Assembly: GCA_044507775.1 (NCBI GenBank)
Contig: JBIQIY010000008.1
Location: 62,001-126,000, forward strand
Origin: Chryseosolibacter sp044507775
GTDB taxonomy: Bacteria; Bacteroidota; Bacteroidia; Cytophagales; Cyclobacteriaceae
Reading direction: 5' to 3'
DNA: 64,000 nucleotides
A model generated the notes under the pieces. That model saw only the letters and a program-made list of their open reading frames with translations, was not told where the DNA came from and did no database searches. Shown here piece after piece: positions 62,658 through 64,000 of this stretch. Made by a program: the position numbers and the translations under genes. Numbering within the stretch: position 1 is the first letter of the stretch; every line of letters begins with the position of its first letter.

Positions 62658-64000
62658 ATGAAACAAAATTTACTTACTAAACTGATCAGGAACGCACGAA
62701 GTCTATTGTGCGTCGCTCTGGTGCAGATCCTTGCTTGCACGGTCGTTTTAGCTCAAGCTAACATCACAGTCTCGGGTACAGTTACGTCTTCAGATGACGG
62801 TGCTGGAATTCCGGGGGTAAACGTTTTGGTGAAAGGTACAACGGTGGGAACTGTTACAGATATTGACGGAGCTTACAGTCTACAGGTGCCGGATCAAAAC
62901 GCCGTCCTGGTTTTCTCGTTTATCGGCTACACGTCCACGGAGGTTCAGGTCGGGAGCCGGTCTGTAATCGACCTGGTGCTTGATCGCGACGTTACCACTC
63001 TTGATGAAGTTGTGGTGGTCGGATACGGCGAGCAAAGCAGGCGGCATCTAACCGGCGCGATTCAGTCGGTTAGCGCTCAGCAGTTCGAAAACGAAAGGCC
63101 ACAAAACATTTCAGATATTCTCCGAAGCAACGCCGCAGGTCTGGCGGTTGGCGTTTCATCTTCGGCAAAAGGCGCGGGCCTCAGCGACTTTGAAGTAAGA
63201 GGAGACAACAGTCTTCGGACATCCAGTGAACCTCTGATCGTTTTGGACGGTGTAATTTATCTCGGAGATATGTCCGACATTAACCCGAACGACGTTGAGT
63301 CGATCGATGTCATGAAGGACGCATCGTCAGCGGCGATCTATGGAGCGCGAAGTGCAAATGGTGTCATACAGGTGACGACGAAGAAAGGGGCGGTGAGTGA
63401 CAAACCTGTTATTAATATTAACTCAAGTGTCGGCTTCTCCGAGCCTAAAGGATATGCGGAAGTGCGCGGTCCTCATGACTTCGTGAACTGGCGCTCTGGC
63501 CTGATGAAGTCGCTGAACTATCATAATCCGGCGACAATGGACAAGCTGTATTTGTTTGATAACCCGGACAACCTTCCTGCAGGAGTCACTTTGGACCAGT
63601 GGCGTGAAGGACTCGGTGGCGAGCCGGTAGAGATCTGGTTGTCTCGGCTAGGCTTGCGCCCCCTGGAAATAGAGAATTACAAAGCCGGAAAATCCATTGA
63701 CTGGGCAGACCAGATCTATCGGACTGCATTACGACAGGATCACAACTTTTCGATTTCCGGACGGACAAATACATTGAGATATTTTGTCTCGTTAGGGTAC
63801 AACAATAATGAGGGCGTCCTCGAGGGTGATCAGTTTAAGACGATCAGAAACAGGGTTAATATTGATGCCAATGTCACAGACTGGCTGAACATAGGTGTTA
63901 ACTCTCAATTTGCCAGACGGGACGAGAGCAATGTCAACGTTGGAACCAACATCCAATCCATATCACCATGGGGAAGCATGTACGAGGATGATGGAAAGAC
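62658..64000 (+). CDS. SusC/RagA-type TonB-dependent receptor, partial (runs off the window)
   Basis: The frame is open from ATG 62658 to the window end (447 codons). It has a signal peptide, CarboxypepD_reg domain ('ITVSGTVTSSDDGAGIPGVNV', shown in part), TonB-box-like 'LDEVVVVGYGEQS' and the SusC plug ('EPLIVLDGVIYLGDMSDINPNDVESIDVMKDASSAAIYGARSANGVIQVTTKKG', visible pieces VMKDASSAAIYGARSANGV). No STN domain, unlike the other SusC here. The barrel and any SusD partner lie outside the window. Confidence 0.95.
   Translation, partial: MKQNLLTKLIRNARSLLCVALVQILACTVVLAQANITVSGTVTSSDDGAGIPGVNVLVKGTTVGTVTDIDGAYSLQVPDQNAVLVFSFIGYTSTEVQVGSRSVIDLVLDRDVTTLDEVVVVGYGEQSRRHLTGAIQSVSAQQFENERPQNISDILRSNAAGLAVGVSSSAKGAGLSDFEVRGDNSLRTSSEPLIVLDGVIYLGDMSDINPNDVESIDVMKDASSAAIYGARSANGVIQVTTKKGAVSDKPVININSSVGFSEPKGYAEVRGPHDFVNWRSGLMKSLNYHNPATMDKLYLFDNPDNLPAGVTLDQWREGLGGEPVEIWLSRLGLRPLEIENYKAGKSIDWADQIYRTALRQDHNFSISGRTNTLRYFVSLGYNNNEGVLEGDQFKTIRNRVNIDANVTDWLNIGVNSQFARRDESNVNVGTNIQSISPWGSMYEDDGK

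Overview
The window looks like Bacteroidota (Cytophagales-type) chromosomal DNA. This is inferred from SusC/SusD outer-membrane pairs, an ECF sigma/FecR/STN-receptor signalling set, BACON/CarboxypepD-style regulatory domains, FG-GAP and DUF7133 proteins, a Bacteroidetes-style tyrosine recombinase and promoters of the TTG-N19-TAnnTTTG type. No tRNA, rRNA, CRISPR array or transposase was found.

Left half (about 1-28,800): an accessory, defence-rich island with mobile-element genes. A tyrosine recombinase (145-1389) opens it. A complete type III CBASS operon follows on the minus strand: CD-NTase, HORMA Cap7, TRIP13-like Cap6 and a two-transmembrane NUDIX effector (5587 to 2354). Divergent from it are a HTH/ImmA-IrrE (M78) protein and a PIN-domain protein. 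Next is an AbiEi-type antitoxin gene that is divergent, across two identical palindromic operators, from a winged-helix protein and a nucleotidyltransferase. Next comes a two-gene operon of an RtcB RNA ligase and a protein that joins a Clp/HSP100-like AAA+ module to an FtsH-type M41 peptidase (13504 to 10014). Gene remnants (a nucleotidyltransferase tail and a CPBP protease) lead into a mobilisation block of 10-bp phased repeats, oriT-like hairpins, MobC and relaxase (15813-17990). The island ends with a tightly packed seven-gene block (18128-28757): HsdR, HsdM, HsdS, a PtuA-like AAA ATPase, an HNH nuclease, a HARE-HTH/PD-(D/E)xK protein and an unrecognised protein with a possible nuclease signature.

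Right half (about 29,100-64,000): core-like Bacteroidota metabolism. A two-domain lipoprotein gene is broken by one frameshift. After it come an RCC1-repeat lipoprotein, a DUF7133 lipoprotein with a fused C-terminal cytochrome c, and an ECF sigma factor divergent from FecR and a SusC/SusD pair. Three tandem paralogous exported proteins of unknown function lie behind a terminator. Small housekeeping-like genes follow (RibD/DHFR-like, CarboxypepD_reg, YdeI), then a large outer-membrane beta-barrel protein. The last group is an FG-GAP protein, a small cytochrome c, a DUF1080 lipoprotein, a second DUF7133 protein with an N-terminal cupredoxin domain, hairpin-rich DNA and the start of another SusC-type receptor cut by the window edge.

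The most promising under-described systems are the RtcB plus Clp-like/M41 protease operon and the type I restriction operon extended by a Septu-like ATPase/HNH pair and two further nuclease-like genes. The CBASS operon is a known type but carries a less usual effector and a divergent HTH-peptidase gene. All assignments come from reading sequence and motifs; no database search was run.
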